From Ctena decussata (Eukaryota > Mollusca > Bivalvia > Lucinida > Lucinidae), in the NCBI GenBank assembly GCA_963989385.1, contig OZ022510.1:31935448-31999447 (forward strand): a stretch of 64,000 nt of DNA, written 5' to 3'. The position numbers were made by a program, and so were the translations under genes. Under the pieces are notes generated by a model. It was not told the origin of the DNA. It made no database searches and saw only the letters and a list, made by a program, of their open reading frames with translations. Shown in pieces: positions 45,768 to 57,154 of this stretch (its first letter is position 1; every line of letters starts with the position of its first letter).

Positions 45768-48700
45768 GTAAGCTGCTATTTAAAAAAAAACATCCAAAAT
45801 AAATGCGTTGGCCTACTTGAATTTAATGACTTTGTGCAAGTGAAATGTAAGATATCGGAGGTATAGATACAAAGCAAGTTGTCGAGATGAAACGGACTTG
45901 AATACAGACAGATTTGAGTGGGCATTGTACATAGCGTCCAGCCGAACAAGAGTTTAAACAAGAGAATCGGCGGAACCGATGGATGCTCCCCGAAGGTGTG
46001 CAATGTTGAAATAGGTATCCTGGTGAAGGCGCGACTTTCTGTGTAAACTTATCTACATAAAACTGATTTACACCAAAACCTCTTGTGTTAGGTAAATGGT
46101 TCTTGCCCACTGCATTATCTGTCATTGCTAGCTATCAATATTCTAAATATCATTTGATATCCTTGAGCAGTTTTAGAGATATACTCTGCATAACGGCGAC
46201 AAAAAGATGTCAAATAATTCCCAAACAACTTGTGATAGCATTCTGGTTCTTGCACTCTGCACTTTTTTTTAACTGCTCTCTATTATTATGTGAAATTTCA
46301 TTCAGGTCCCTTTTATACTTTTAGTGATATGCTCCGGACAAGCAAATGCAAGAGAAAAAAATAAGAAGGGAAGTTATTCCAAAATCATTTGCAGTAGGGT
46401 TATGGTTTTTGTTTTTCTGCACTTTTTTATTGTTCTCTATTAATGTGTGAAATTTCATTTCATTCTCTTTTATACTTTTAGAGATATGCTCTGGACAAGC
46501 ATACAAGTAAGAAAAAATAAAAAAGGAAAGTAACTCCACAATTACTTGTAATAGGGTTATGGTTCTTGTGCTGTGCACTTTCTGTCACTGCCCTCTATCG
46601 ATGAGATAAGTTTCATTCAATTCACTTCCATACATTCAGAGATGTGCACCGGACAAGCAAAATAGTAGCAAAACTAGGAAGGGAGCATATTCCAAAACAA
46701 CTTATGACAGGGTTATGGTTCTTGCCCTCTGCAATTTCGTAAATTGCTCACTATCAATGTGAGAAGTTTCATTGAGTTCCCTTAAATACTTTTAGAGATA
46801 GGCTCCGGACAAGCAAAATTCTGAAAAATCAAGGGAGATAATTTTGTAATTACTTAAGAAAGAGTTATCGTTCGTGTGCTCTGCACATTTCCTGATTGCC
46901 CTCTATCAAAGTATGACGTTTCATTGAGTTCCCTTAAACACTTTCAGAGGTATGCCCCGGACAAGCGAAATATTGTGAAAAACTAGGAAGGGAGCTTGTG
47001 ATAGAGTTACAGTTCTTGAGCTTCACACTCCCCCCCCCCCCCTTGCCCTCTTTCAGTGTGTAAAGTTTTATTAAGTTCCCTCTGATACTTTCAGAGATAT
47101 GCTCTGGACAAAGTGTGACGGAAGGACGGACAGACGGTACGGACGAACGGACAAAGCGGCGCATATATGCTCACCCTTCGGGGATCATAGGTAATGTTAC
47201 TCATCGTTTGTCAATATTTCTATAGCGCCCTTTGTTAAGTATGTGTGTACAAGGGCTTTTACCAAAAGATAAAAGGGCTGTTACCAAACGAAAAAAGAGT
47301 CCTAGTTCCTAAACTTTCTGGTCATCGTAACTAAAATACACTGCTCAAAATATTTAAAGGAGCAGCTGATATTTTCCCATAGACATTACTACAACATATA
47401 CCCAGTTCCACGGCCCATAAATTCGATCGCCAAAGGCCAAGAATTTCCCATTCCTTTGAAGCCTTTGTAAGAACGATCGAAGTTTAAGACAAAAAGAATT
47501 TCAATACAACTGATACCCTGATCATTTCCATGGAACAAATTTGGCATTTTTCGATTTTTCTGAAATTGAGGCATTTTTCTGGAAGTCTATAAAATCTCAT
47601 AAACTTGAGTCCAAAGTGATCTTTTCTAACGGGTCACCTTGTAAGACATTCAGCTTCAGAGGCAAAATGATCATGTTGGTTTTTGGTGTAATTTTCCTGC
47701 TGTTCCCCTATTCTGAAAAATGCAATTTTTTACCAAAATTTCATTTGTTCAAATATCAGTTCACGGACATGGGCAGGGCAAATATCGGATCAAAACTTGT
47801 GCTGTCAGTAACCTCAACCCTTTTTAAAAAAATGGCAAAAATTGGAAATTCTGTGTCCTTGTCGAGCAAAAGTAAATGGCCCTTAAAGTGGGGATGTGTT
47901 GCACTGTCGTCTATGGAAAAATATTTTGCGCTCCTTTAAATATTTTGAGCAGTGTATTTGAAGCCGAGTAATATTGGATCTATGATGCTTTATAGTTTCG
48001 TAACAGCCTTGGAAACATATTTAACCAGGTGTGTATGGGTTGTAGTTTGAACTGCGATCTGTAAACACATTTATGCAAGCCATGAATCAACTAAAACATT
48101 TTTTCATAACCTTTTTTCTACTTATTAAGCAAAATTATACAAATCTGGCTTAGCTATCACTGCACCTGATCTGATAAATAATAGAAATTTGCTTTCACAA
48201 ATGTATAAGTAGTTAATGAGGTTGAGGAAATGATGCTTATGTTTATTAGCATTTAGCCGTTACAGTCAATCAGGAAGAAATAACTTTCAAAAATACTTGT
48301 TATTATGGCGATTTTTCTTCGTTTTCATCCGATTGCAATTGATTATTTGTTATTTCTATTAATATTATTATTATTATTATTATTATTATTTGTTATGTTG
48401 TTGCTGCTACTGTTCTTATTATTTTCAATTCGACTTTCCTTAGGTATTTCAGCGTCGTAATGATGGATCATTAGATTTCTACAGGGAATGGGAAGATTAT
48501 CAATTTGGATTTGGTGAAGCAGCTAGCGAACATTGGCTTGGTATCATATCTGTCTGTGTCTGTTTGGCTACCATACTGTTTGTCTTTCAAATTGTCTCAC
48601 ATCGGTTTGCGTTTTGGCACTAAATTACTTGTTCTAGGATATTTTAAATGAGTAAAACACAATAAAAGAACTTCATTTTTCAAGATTTATAATACAAACA

Positions 48701-51700
48701 TGAAATATGATGCTTTCCTTGCATCCATTTTTGGCGAATATGGGCAAGAGCATACCCTTGCAAAATTGTTTCTTGATCTTCACTAAATTTTATTGTACTA
48801 CCTTTACTTGAAGTCGATTATCTCATTAAAGATATCTCACTTTTCTACATTATAAATGTGGTATTTATTCTGCATTGTTTAATGTTATTAACTACAGTTT
48901 CTGAGTCAAGGGCTGGCAATTATAACATTCAAAGAAAATTGAAGGCATGAAAACAGCAAAAACTGATCTGCGAATGCTCTAACTGAAATGTTTCTATCAA
49001 GGTATAAACTTATATTCGTATAAATACATTTATTAAGCCTTAATATAAACTACTAGCGTTTTGTATTTTTCATCGAGATGTATAACTTAAGAATGCATCA
49101 GAGTAACATATAGGTCGTTTGCGAAAAAGTGGAGGGCAAAAAATTGATATAATTTCTTTAATACGGAACAGATTTTCATGAAACTTTGCATACCATAATC
49201 TGTTACCCATATAAACTCATGCTAGGAAATGTAGAATTTTTTTACTTTTGAATAAAAAGTTTCCCTATTAATCATTACCATTTTTCTTCTCAGTTTTATG
49301 CCATTCTTACACAGGAGGTAACCATAATGGTACAACAGCCATTGTTGTACTACAGTTACTATACTCATACTATTGCTCATTCATAAATTACCATGTGGTC
49401 TGAAATGTGTTCACTCACTACTGGGTTAACAAGAGGCTTTAAAGATAATGGGCCAATCATTTGAAAAGGATGTTCTTATGTGTTTCTCCTTTATATAGTT
49501 ACATGTCCATATAAGGGATATAGTCTGTACAACACTGGCTTTTCCAATAACTGCACCAACCAAGCGTAAAACTTCAAAGATTAGAGAGAGATTTTAACAT
49601 ATAGTTAATCTGGCAAATTTTTATTTAACTGTAAAAAAATCTAAGTTTTCGTGCATGAGTTCGTATTGGTAATAGATTAAGGTCTGCAAAGTTTCATGAA
49701 AATTTATTCAGCAATAAAGAAATTAAATCGATTTTTACCCTCCACTTTTTCGCAAACGACCTATACTCTTGGTCGAAATTGCAGTTTTTTCACGCGTTTG
49801 TGCTCTTTTAAGGTGAAGTCGTATGTTTGATAGTCATCATCATCTACAGCTGTCACGCTCACATAAAAATATTTCCCAGACTTCCAAAATATTACCAACA
49901 GACCATATGAACATTCAGAAAACACTTGCTTTGATATTACCTTTTCCACAAATGTTGCTTTTGTTTGGTAAGGGGACATGATTTTCAAGTCGGACCAAGC
50001 GTCCCTAGGCGGCATAATGTAAGGGGAGGTAACATTTATGAATCACTTATCAGTAATATAAATATGCTAAATCTTTTGCATGGATATTATGTTTACTAAT
50101 GAAACAAAGCTGTCACGTGTAAATGGTCGGTCAAGTATTTTCGCTTAATTTTACTATTATGTACGTTAACATATTCTCAAAAATTTTAGAAACACAATAA
50201 AATACTAGCTGCTATTGACGCTTACCATATTGTTCAGTGTCTATGTATTACTTATTATGTTTTTTTTCTATTTTTAGCTCACCTGTACGAACATACAAGG
50301 AGCTATTAATTTTTGTCACACTGACGTCGGCGTCGGCATTGACGTTGGCGTCACACTTTAAACTTTTACGACATTTTTTTTAAACTTTAAAATCTCACTA
50401 AACAGTGGCCAGAGCGCATTTATATTTGGAACATAATCATATCATAGCATATACTTTTATTCTTTGACATCATACTCTTAGGAGAGGCCTTGCGGTGAGG
50501 TAAAGAGGTCAAAAATGATGTCGTTTTCACTTTAAAGTTTAAAACAATTCATATCATAGAAACCACTGGAAGAACCCTTCTATATTTGGAACATGATCAT
50601 TTCATAGCACAACATTTTTTCAGACCCAAGAATGGCGCACAGGGGTCAAACATTAGGCCTCACTCACTTGAAAGATTTACAATTAAGTATATCTCCTTTT
50701 CTCTTGAACGGGTTCCTTTGCTATTTGCGCTGTAGTTAGACATTGTCCAAAGGTTTACAGAGTACTACTAGCACTCCACTCAGTCACCTCGAAGTCATGG
50801 ATAACTTTTCACGCCACTCTTTAAAAATCGATAATCGATATTCGCGAATCGAACAGGTAATAAAATACTCTACGAGATATGGGCGAGTCATCGGTTTCTT
50901 CTACTTTTATTCTTCCTTCTATTCAAATTCATTTTTCGTGTTCATTTTGAAAACCGCATTTAATTTTGAACAGCCTGATATATTTTTTTTTGAAAATATC
51001 GCATAAGAATTATCGTGGGCATTTTAGTTTAAGTTGACTACCCTCAAAATGAATAGAATATATTGTAAATCATGACTTGTGTGCTGCGTTGATCAAAGTT
51101 TTTGCCTGAATATTTCTCTTCTTTTTTTTCTTAAAAATGATCATTTTCCGTGTTCAGTCTGAAAAATACAATTATTCAGCATTTTGTTGATACATGTTTT
51201 ATTCAAATAGGAGGGAAACACTGCGGTCATGTTTACATTTTCGATTAGCACCCTTCTTTTCTATGCTGGCCGCCCGCAAATGGATATCCAAATGGATTCA
51301 CACCTTACTCCAGGTGACGTAAAACTTGCGGACGCAAGGTCATGGACTTGTGAATTTGGAGTTTTGTTAAAGTATTCTGATAGTACTGTTCCATGGCGCT
51401 TGGGTTGGATTAAGTTAATACTTGAACTGATGTTAGGTGCTGGCTTGATTTTTTTTTTATAAAATACTACCACCACCCCACTTGGTGACCCTGAAGTCAA
51501 GGTCATTGATTGACAATATATGGAAATGCTTGCATAAAATTTTATGTAGTGCAAGCCATGGCCTGTGAGATGAGCAAGCGCCAGTCCAGTTCAGGCGAGC
51601 TATGCTGTCAGGCGACAGCCCTTGTTGTATTTGGATTCATTTTGTGGGTTGGCTGTTCTTGTCTCGATGGCAATATAAATTAAGGACTTAAGCGCAACAT

Positions 51701-53769
51701 ATTCCTATGAAATGCCACTGAATCTTTAAGGTCTGAGAGACATTTCGGCAAATGGTAATTAATCTTAAACATACGCATTCAAACATAGAAACCAACCGGT
51801 GCCAACTTCGTTAACACCAGCTATTTTTGCCGTTGCTAACTTTGTTCATAACGGAAAACCGATTGCTCCTGGAAAGCACGATGTCCTTGGGGTCTGGCCG
51901 TTTTAAAATGAAGCTGAAAACACAAAAATACGACGCTTGAACATAGATGTTGATAATTACTGATTTACCTATATTTGCCTATATTTGCTATTATAGAACT
52001 CGAACCTTGATATACCTTACATGATAGGGTATCCCTACGAGCAGATAGACGTACAGATGTATAAATGCGACACTAACAAGTTGGTAGGTTGAAGACATGT
52101 TACCTTTTCATATTGGTGAAAAATGGTTGTTTTCCTACAAATGGAACATAAAATCATTATTTTAATTTTGGCATGTTTTGCATTTACTGGGTTACATACT
52201 ATTACCAGTTTTCCTACAGGTAACTATGCTCTGCACCAGCTAACCAGACAAGGGCACTACGAAATGCGTGTTGATCTTGCAGACAGGGAAGGTAACTCAA
52301 AATTTGCAAACTACAGGTTTTTTCGCGTGGAACATACGAAGGATATGTATACGCTGAGAGTGTCAGGGTACCGTGGGAATGCAGGTATACATTTGGAATA
52401 CCCAGCCTTAGTTATTTTTATCTTTCTCCCTTTATGATCTGCTTGTTGACTATATTTATCAGCTACTCGGTAATATTTAGATTTCATTGAATTTGAAAAT
52501 AAAGGTTTCCCATAGCGACATGGCCCTAGAGGCAATAGACAGTATCTCATGCATAGCACGAAAACGTTGTTCATCCCGCTCAGTTGGCTGCCTTAAACAT
52601 TCCCTGATTCAAAACAGATATCCATTTACTGTTGGGTTTAAAGAGATTTTTAGTAGCTGGACCGTTGAACTTGCGATCTGCTGCGTGAAAACCATTATTA
52701 ACATAAATCACAGGAGAACGGCGCCTCTCATCAACTTCAAAATGATGCCAAATTGGTAATAAAAGTTCTTGCTGTTCACAAACTTATTACGCATGTGTTT
52801 CGGTGACAATAATACGTATCAGGATGTAATAGCATGCTATCAGAGGCTAAATTCGGTAAAATAATGAGGTTCCTAACTATAGTTATCTTTACACTTGCCG
52901 CAGACAGAAAGTTTAACATTGAAATGTTATAATACCGGGCTACTTTGAGCATGACAAATAGCATCAATCGTGTTAAAATCTTCAGTAATTCTATGATAAA
53001 CACATATAAGATTGCAAATATTGCAGGAGAAATTTTGAATACTGACAAGTTATGAGCATTTACCCTATGCATAGTATGCCTACCATTAGTTTTAAAGTGG
53101 TAAGCGTATTTATTAGATAGCTTGCGTTTGCTGTGTGACTATCAAACTGTCTGCATAATTCTGATTTTATGGTGTTTGAGTCATCCCAGTGTCGTCATTT
53201 TTGTCAACTAGTTGTTAATTTCAGTTTTATCTTGTGTCAGCATACCTACACGTTTGAAAGAGTTTTTGTAATACAAGCGTACACACAACGATGTTATCGC
53301 ATCTGAAGCGCCTAGTTGTATTAACTTCTTCATCGTGACTTTGTTCAAAAGTTTGGAAAAGACTAATAAAATAGCATTAAGTAAACTCAGTGCATAATGA
53401 TTAAAATTTCTACTTTTAATCTTAGAGACTATGTTTTTATATTCCACAAGTCAATGATATGATTTCAGATGTATGTAAGTGGGTATGTAGCAGTTCTGTT
53501 TTGCGTTCGTTTTAGGTGATGCTATGCTTTATCACAACGGGAAAGCGTTTTCAACGAAAGATAAAGACAATGATGAGTATTCTAAAAACTGTGCGATACA
53601 GTTTGCAGGAGCGTGGTGGTATGGTGATTGCCATAAGGCGAATCTTAATGGAGCATATCTGGAAGGGAACCATACTAGTTATGCCGATGGTGTAAATTGG
53701 GGTTACTGGAAAGGCGATAGATACTCCCTCAAAAAGACTGAGATGAAAATAAGAAGAATATATCAATGA
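45622..53769 (+). CDS. Gene B: fibrinogen-related domain (FReD) lectin, C-terminal domain, 4 exons, 5' end missing
   Basis: Exons 45622-45767, 48444-48540, 52220-52384 and 53516-53769 join to one complete fibrinogen C-terminal domain. Hallmarks seen: [50 protein letters not shown], calcium loop [36 protein letters not shown] and a TGA stop. Exon lengths and phases match gene A exactly for exons 1-3; exon 4 is two codons longer. Introns are shorter (2.7, 3.7 and 1.1 kb). Family knowledge predicts a secreted lectin. No convincing upstream exon was seen between 32.8 and 45.6 kb, so N-terminal exons are either small and missed, or shared with gene A by alternative splicing (inference). An extra cysteine sits at GTCKG. 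Confidence 0.9.
45958..47190 (+). mobile_element. Tandem-unit element T7 (unit ~150-160 bp) in gene B intron 1
   Basis: Opens GATGCTCCCCGAAGG and closes with the inverted CCTTCGGGGATCAT. Seven units are marked by GGTTCTTG(C/T)...CTGCAC (near 46099, 46246, 46404, 46560, 46719, 46869 and 47009) and AGAGATATGCTC(C/T)GGACAAGC. They are followed by GACGGAAGGACGGACAGACG. A C run sits at 47029-47042. The open frames between 45776 and 47164 are repeat shadows. Confidence 0.75.
47337..47956. mobile_element. TA-flanked MITE M3 (~620 bp) in gene B intron 1
   Basis: Left end TACACTGCTCAAAATATTTA and AAGGAGC is exactly inverted at the right end over about 27 bp. CACTGCTCAAAA-type ends occur in Tc1/mariner relatives (family knowledge). 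A 132-codon open frame (47541-47939) fills much of it but shows no transposase motif. The perfect ends suggest a recent insertion. Confidence 0.75.
48361..48391. repeat. (ATT)n microsatellite
   Basis: About ten ATT units some 50-80 bp upstream of gene B exon 2. Confidence 0.9.
48444..48540 (+). CDS. Gene B FReD exon 2 (97 nt)
   Basis: The acceptor is TTTCCTTAG and the donor is CTT G|GTATCA. It encodes [16 protein letters not shown] through YQFGFG and EHWL. It is too short to stand out as an open reading frame and was found by homology to gene A exon 2. Confidence 0.92.
49109..49765. mobile_element. TA-flanked MITE M4 with long inverted ends (~657 bp), gene B intron 2
   Basis: TATAGGTCGTTTGCGAAAAA and GTGGAGGG at the left are exactly inverted at the right; similarity continues inward for roughly 110 bp (TTTTCATGAAACTTTGCA, AATCTGTTACC, ACTCATG). 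No coding capacity. Confidence 0.75.
49766..50272. other. Gene B intron 2, nothing recognised
   Basis: The minus-strand open frame 49761-50015 has no recognised domain and begins at the MITE edge. Confidence 0.35.
50273..51630 (+). mobile_element. Element T8 with TAGCTCACCTG / CAGGCGAGCTA ends, gene B intron 2
   Basis: The left end TTTTAGCTCACCTGTACG and right end CAGGCGAGCTATGC are imperfect inverses. The interior includes GACGTCGGCGTCGGCATTGA and degenerate units with CTGTAGTTAGACATTGTCCA and CACTCAGTCACCTCGAAGTC, shared with T9 at 57155-57850. No protein domain; open frames at 50743-51554 are repeat shadows. Confidence 0.6.
51631..52219. other. Gene B intron 2, last part
   Basis: No bounded repeat. 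It includes the ATG-led frame continuous with exon 3 (52123 onward) described in the findings. Confidence 0.4.
52220..52384 (+). CDS. Gene B FReD exon 3 (165 nt)
   Basis: The acceptor is TTTTCCTACAG and the donor is GCA G|GTATAC. It encodes [29 protein letters not shown] and SGYRGNAG. The reading frame continues open upstream through the polypyrimidine tract to ATGs at 52123 and 52141 (see findings); the splice acceptor and homology to gene A make 52220 the real exon start. Confidence 0.93.
52385..53515 (+). other. Gene B intron 3 (1.1 kb), nothing recognised
   Basis: The shortest intron of either gene. No bounded element seen, in contrast to intron 3 of gene A. Three short open frames without domains. 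Confidence 0.4.
53516..53769 (+). CDS. Gene B FReD exon 4, terminal exon with stop (254 nt)
   Basis: The acceptor is TCGTTTTAG. It encodes [20 protein letters not shown], the NC...GAWWYGDC cysteine pair, [10 protein letters not shown], a DGVNWGYW strand and [12 protein letters not shown], then TGA. One N-glycosylation sequon (NHT) is visible. An AATAAA occurs near 54112 in the downstream sequence. Confidence 0.93.
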
Positions 53770-54189
53770 TTATTTACACAGGCTCTAACACTTATTTGAG
53801 ACAAGCTGAAATGTTTTCAGGCATGGTCTTTTAGAAAACCTATATACAGTCTCATTAACTGTGGTGTTAGTGTACATGTAAAACACAACTAACAATTTGC
53901 TTTCGAGATATGTCTGTTCTGCTTAATGTGTGCATGTATGAAAAGCAGTGAACAAAGGCAATATGCAGGAACTGGTGCAATCTGTTTCACCATCCGACCC
54001 TTATTACAGAACGGGGCATAGTAGTATAAAGTAACAACACAAATTACGAGACAGTCCGAGCGAAATGAACAAGTCTTTTTTACGTAGTTGATCAGAAAGC
54101 TAGCCTTTGCAAATAAAGATCTATAAATGCTGTCCTTGAGAACAAAGAAGTCAGTGACAAGGAATCATGGTAGCAAGAAGACCCATGCC
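53770..54189 (+). other. Downstream flank / likely 3' UTR of gene B
   Basis: Follows the TGA stop. An AATAAA (GCAAATAAAGATC) near 54112 could serve as polyadenylation signal; no transcript evidence. Confidence 0.35.
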
Positions 54190-54960
54190 GTTCAAATCCA
54201 ATAGGCGTCCGATTTTCCGTCCGTCATTCCGTCCGTCTGTCCGTCCGTCAGTCCGTTCATATTTACGTCAACCCCGGCGTTAAAGTTTAATTTCTTCGAA
54301 ACCACTGCAGCCATGGTTCTCAAATTTTATATGGAGCATGATCAGACTACACGACTTCAGATTACAGAAATTCGGCCTGGTTGAGAATTCAAGATGGCCG
54401 CTGTTACTAAAAATAGCAAAACAACATAATTAACATTTTCTCTGGAACCACTTGGTATATTTGGCTGAAACTTTGCATGGAACATTAATAGGACCTTTTT
54501 TTGAAAACTGTTAAAATGAAAAAAATCTGTTTAGCGGAATTAGGTCACAGTGACCTACTTTTCATTTACGAGTCTGAATTTTGCCTGAATGCCGATAAAT
54601 CGATTAAGACTGAGTGGATTTTACTCAGATTTAATCAGAATAATTCTTGAAAGGAGAAAAAGAAGTATTTTTCTCTTTTTTTACATTTATGGGACTGTAC
54701 GATCCAAGATGGCCGCTACTGTTACGACTAAAATTAGCAAAACATAAAAATGACTATCTTTGTGTCAGAATGATCCTTGCATATAGCAATTTTGGTTTTT
54801 GGCAAATTGGCCATCCAAGATGGCTGCCATCCACAGTTACTAAAAATAGCACAAACATAGAAATGGCAGTACCTTAAGAACAATTGGGCGGAGTTTGACA
54901 AAATTTGTGCCAGAATAATGCCTGAAACTATTTCATATTCTTTTAATTTTCATTTTTTTG
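54190..54960 (+). mobile_element. Tandem-unit element related to T5, CCGT run first
   Basis: TCCGTCCGTCATTCCGTCCG (54219 onward), then ATATTTACGTCAACCCCGGC and TCAAATTTTATATGGAGCAT are the reverse complement of the T5 end. AAGATGGCCGC...ACTAAAAATAGCAAAACA blocks recur near 54392, 54704 and 54814. Confidence 0.6.
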
Positions 54961-55744
54961 CTTTCACTTTCTTCTCAACATGATCTCCGGTACTGTGGAA
55001 ATGCAGTGCAGGTGCGACATAGTATTCCGTGGATTTCTTGTCCTCATCACATAGAGGTACAAACATTTATTTCACAGTGTAACATATTTTATCTGACATA
55101 GAATGGTGCATAAATCTAAATCCAAACTCTAACGGATTCAGCATGCAGCCGTTACTGCTTTCATCGTTCACCCTGAAATCCATTGATGTTTATAAACTGA
55201 AACAAAAAGCTGTTGTTTCGAACACGGAGAGTTTGTACATATAACAAGTAAGGGATTAATTGAATTAATGCTCCACTAGCAGCCAAATGGGAAACATCTG
55301 ACATAACAAATTTAAAAATGGAGTATCTGTCTGCAATAAAGAGCACATCCAGCTTTTGAAACAGGCTATTTCATGTCACTGACACAGAGAAAAGGAACCG
55401 AAGGGCGCAATGCATAATCCGTGTATCATGCAAAAAAAACTGCCAGTTGCTTCTATGTTTAAGTGGCTGAGGCTATTTATATCTAGCAGGTCTAAAGTAA
55501 AAGCTCATGGCATTGCCTTAAATAACAGAAAAAATCCTAATAAAGTAGGTTTTAGTACCATATAACAAATGGTTCTAAAACAAGTACACAAACAATAGTA
55601 TACAGCTTTCTGTAATGAAAAGCATTGTACATGTATTTAAAGTTCTGGGATACAGTCTGCTACCCGATTTAGTATACCTGTCGACTTCATGTGGTATTAT
55701 CTGAAATCGTGTGCTTCAACGGAAGCTTATAATGCCTATATATG
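54961..55744. other. Intergenic sequence, nothing recognised
   Basis: No exon or bounded repeat seen. Confidence 0.4.
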
Positions 55745-57107
55745 CTGTCTTATAGCGAGCACTCGCCTTGCAGGAACGCCTGCAAATTTAAAGAGCGGGA
55801 GCTCTATGGTAAAGGATTGGTTAGGCATATTTTAACATTGAAACTACATTACTGTCAATGACATTTCTTTAGTGGTGACACCAAATCGGAAGTTATTATC
55901 CAAATTTGAGTGGTTTGAATACGAGCGTAGAAATCAACAAAACAATAGGAAATAGAGGTCATACGTCTTTCTGTCGCTACGTTACGTCATGATTTCAAAC
56001 GTTCGGTTTGAGAAAAACAAGATGGCGTAGACGTTAACAGCATCTATGAGTAGATCACCACATACTTAGCACAAGAAATGCAAGGAGACTGAGCGTTTGG
56101 TGAAATTTAAAGGAAATAGAAAGCGTTACAGAGAAGAAACGGGAAAAAAGTTTTAGCCCGTTTTCCGAGGGGAATGATCTCCGATAGTTTCTCATCAGTT
56201 TGTCATACGGTGTTCCCAGCTGTTGACTTGAAATAATGTTAATATGAAAATAAGCACTGCCTATAAGCGAGCATATTGCTCTTTACAACGCGCGGGTGGT
56301 ATGATATAACCTTTCTATGGTTACTACCATGTTGACTCTAAATGTTCGGGCAAAATGTGTGGTCAAAGTGCAGACCCAGATCTGACTTCCCATTGTACGA
56401 TTAAGGATTCAATTTTACAACGCTTTTTTGTCGTATGAAATTAGTATCAATATTATTGTAACTCAACAGCTGGCGAACTGATGAGAAACTGCCAGACGAC
56501 AGCTTTTCCCCTAGTGGCCTTTCCCTCGGAAAAAGGTTATTTTTTATTTTATTATTTTTGTAGTTTCTTCTATTTCCTTTTAATTTCACCTAACGCTCAG
56601 TCTCCTTGTATTTTGTTTACTGACCATGTAGTAATCTACTCTCTGAAACGGTTAACGTTGATGCCATCTTGTTTTTCTCAAACAGAACGTTTAACGTCAT
56701 TACGTAACGTAGCGACAGAAAGACTGTACTACGTCTTATTGTTGTTTATCGTTTTGCTGATTACTATTCAAACCATTCTGATTTGGTGTAGGTATGAAAG
56801 AAACCCCATTGAAAGTAATGTATTTTCAAGGTAAAAATTTGGTTTACCAATCTTCTACCATAGAGCTCCCGCAAGCGAGTGCTAGCTATAACAAGTCTCA
56901 TACGACAAAAACCGTTGTGAAATTGAATCCAGAATCGTACAATGAGTAGTCAGATCACGGTCTGAACTTCGACCACGCATGTTCATCCGAAACTTTATAG
57001 AGTTTTCATGATAGCAGTCATAGAGGGGTTTCACCATACCACTCACACACTTTAAAGAGCGATGTGCTCGCCTATAGGCAGTGCCTATTTTCATATTATT
57101 AAAGACC
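55745..57107. mobile_element. Foldback element FB2, inverted-arm copy (~1.3 kb)
   Basis: The arm 55760-56290 (GCGGGAGCTCTATGGTA; GTTTGAGAAAAACAAGATGG; GTTTCTCATCAGTTTGTC) is repeated inverted at 56450-56890 (ATGAGAAACTGCC; CCATCTTGTTTTTCTCAAAC; TACCATAGAGCTCCCGC). A second, nested inverted pair joins 56250-56440 with 56890-57107 (GAGCATATTGCTCTTTACAA against its inverse, and GTCGTATGA against TCATACGAC). No coding capacity. A single-arm relative is in gene A intron 3. Confidence 0.65.
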
Positions 57108-57154
57108 GCTGAATTACATTTTGCAAAAAAAAACTGTGAATACTGGCTATTACC

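Noticed and set aside
47541..47939. 132-codon frame as a transposase
   Set aside because: It lies inside a TA-flanked MITE but shows no DDE/DDD catalytic spacing or helix-turn-helix words that I can recognise.
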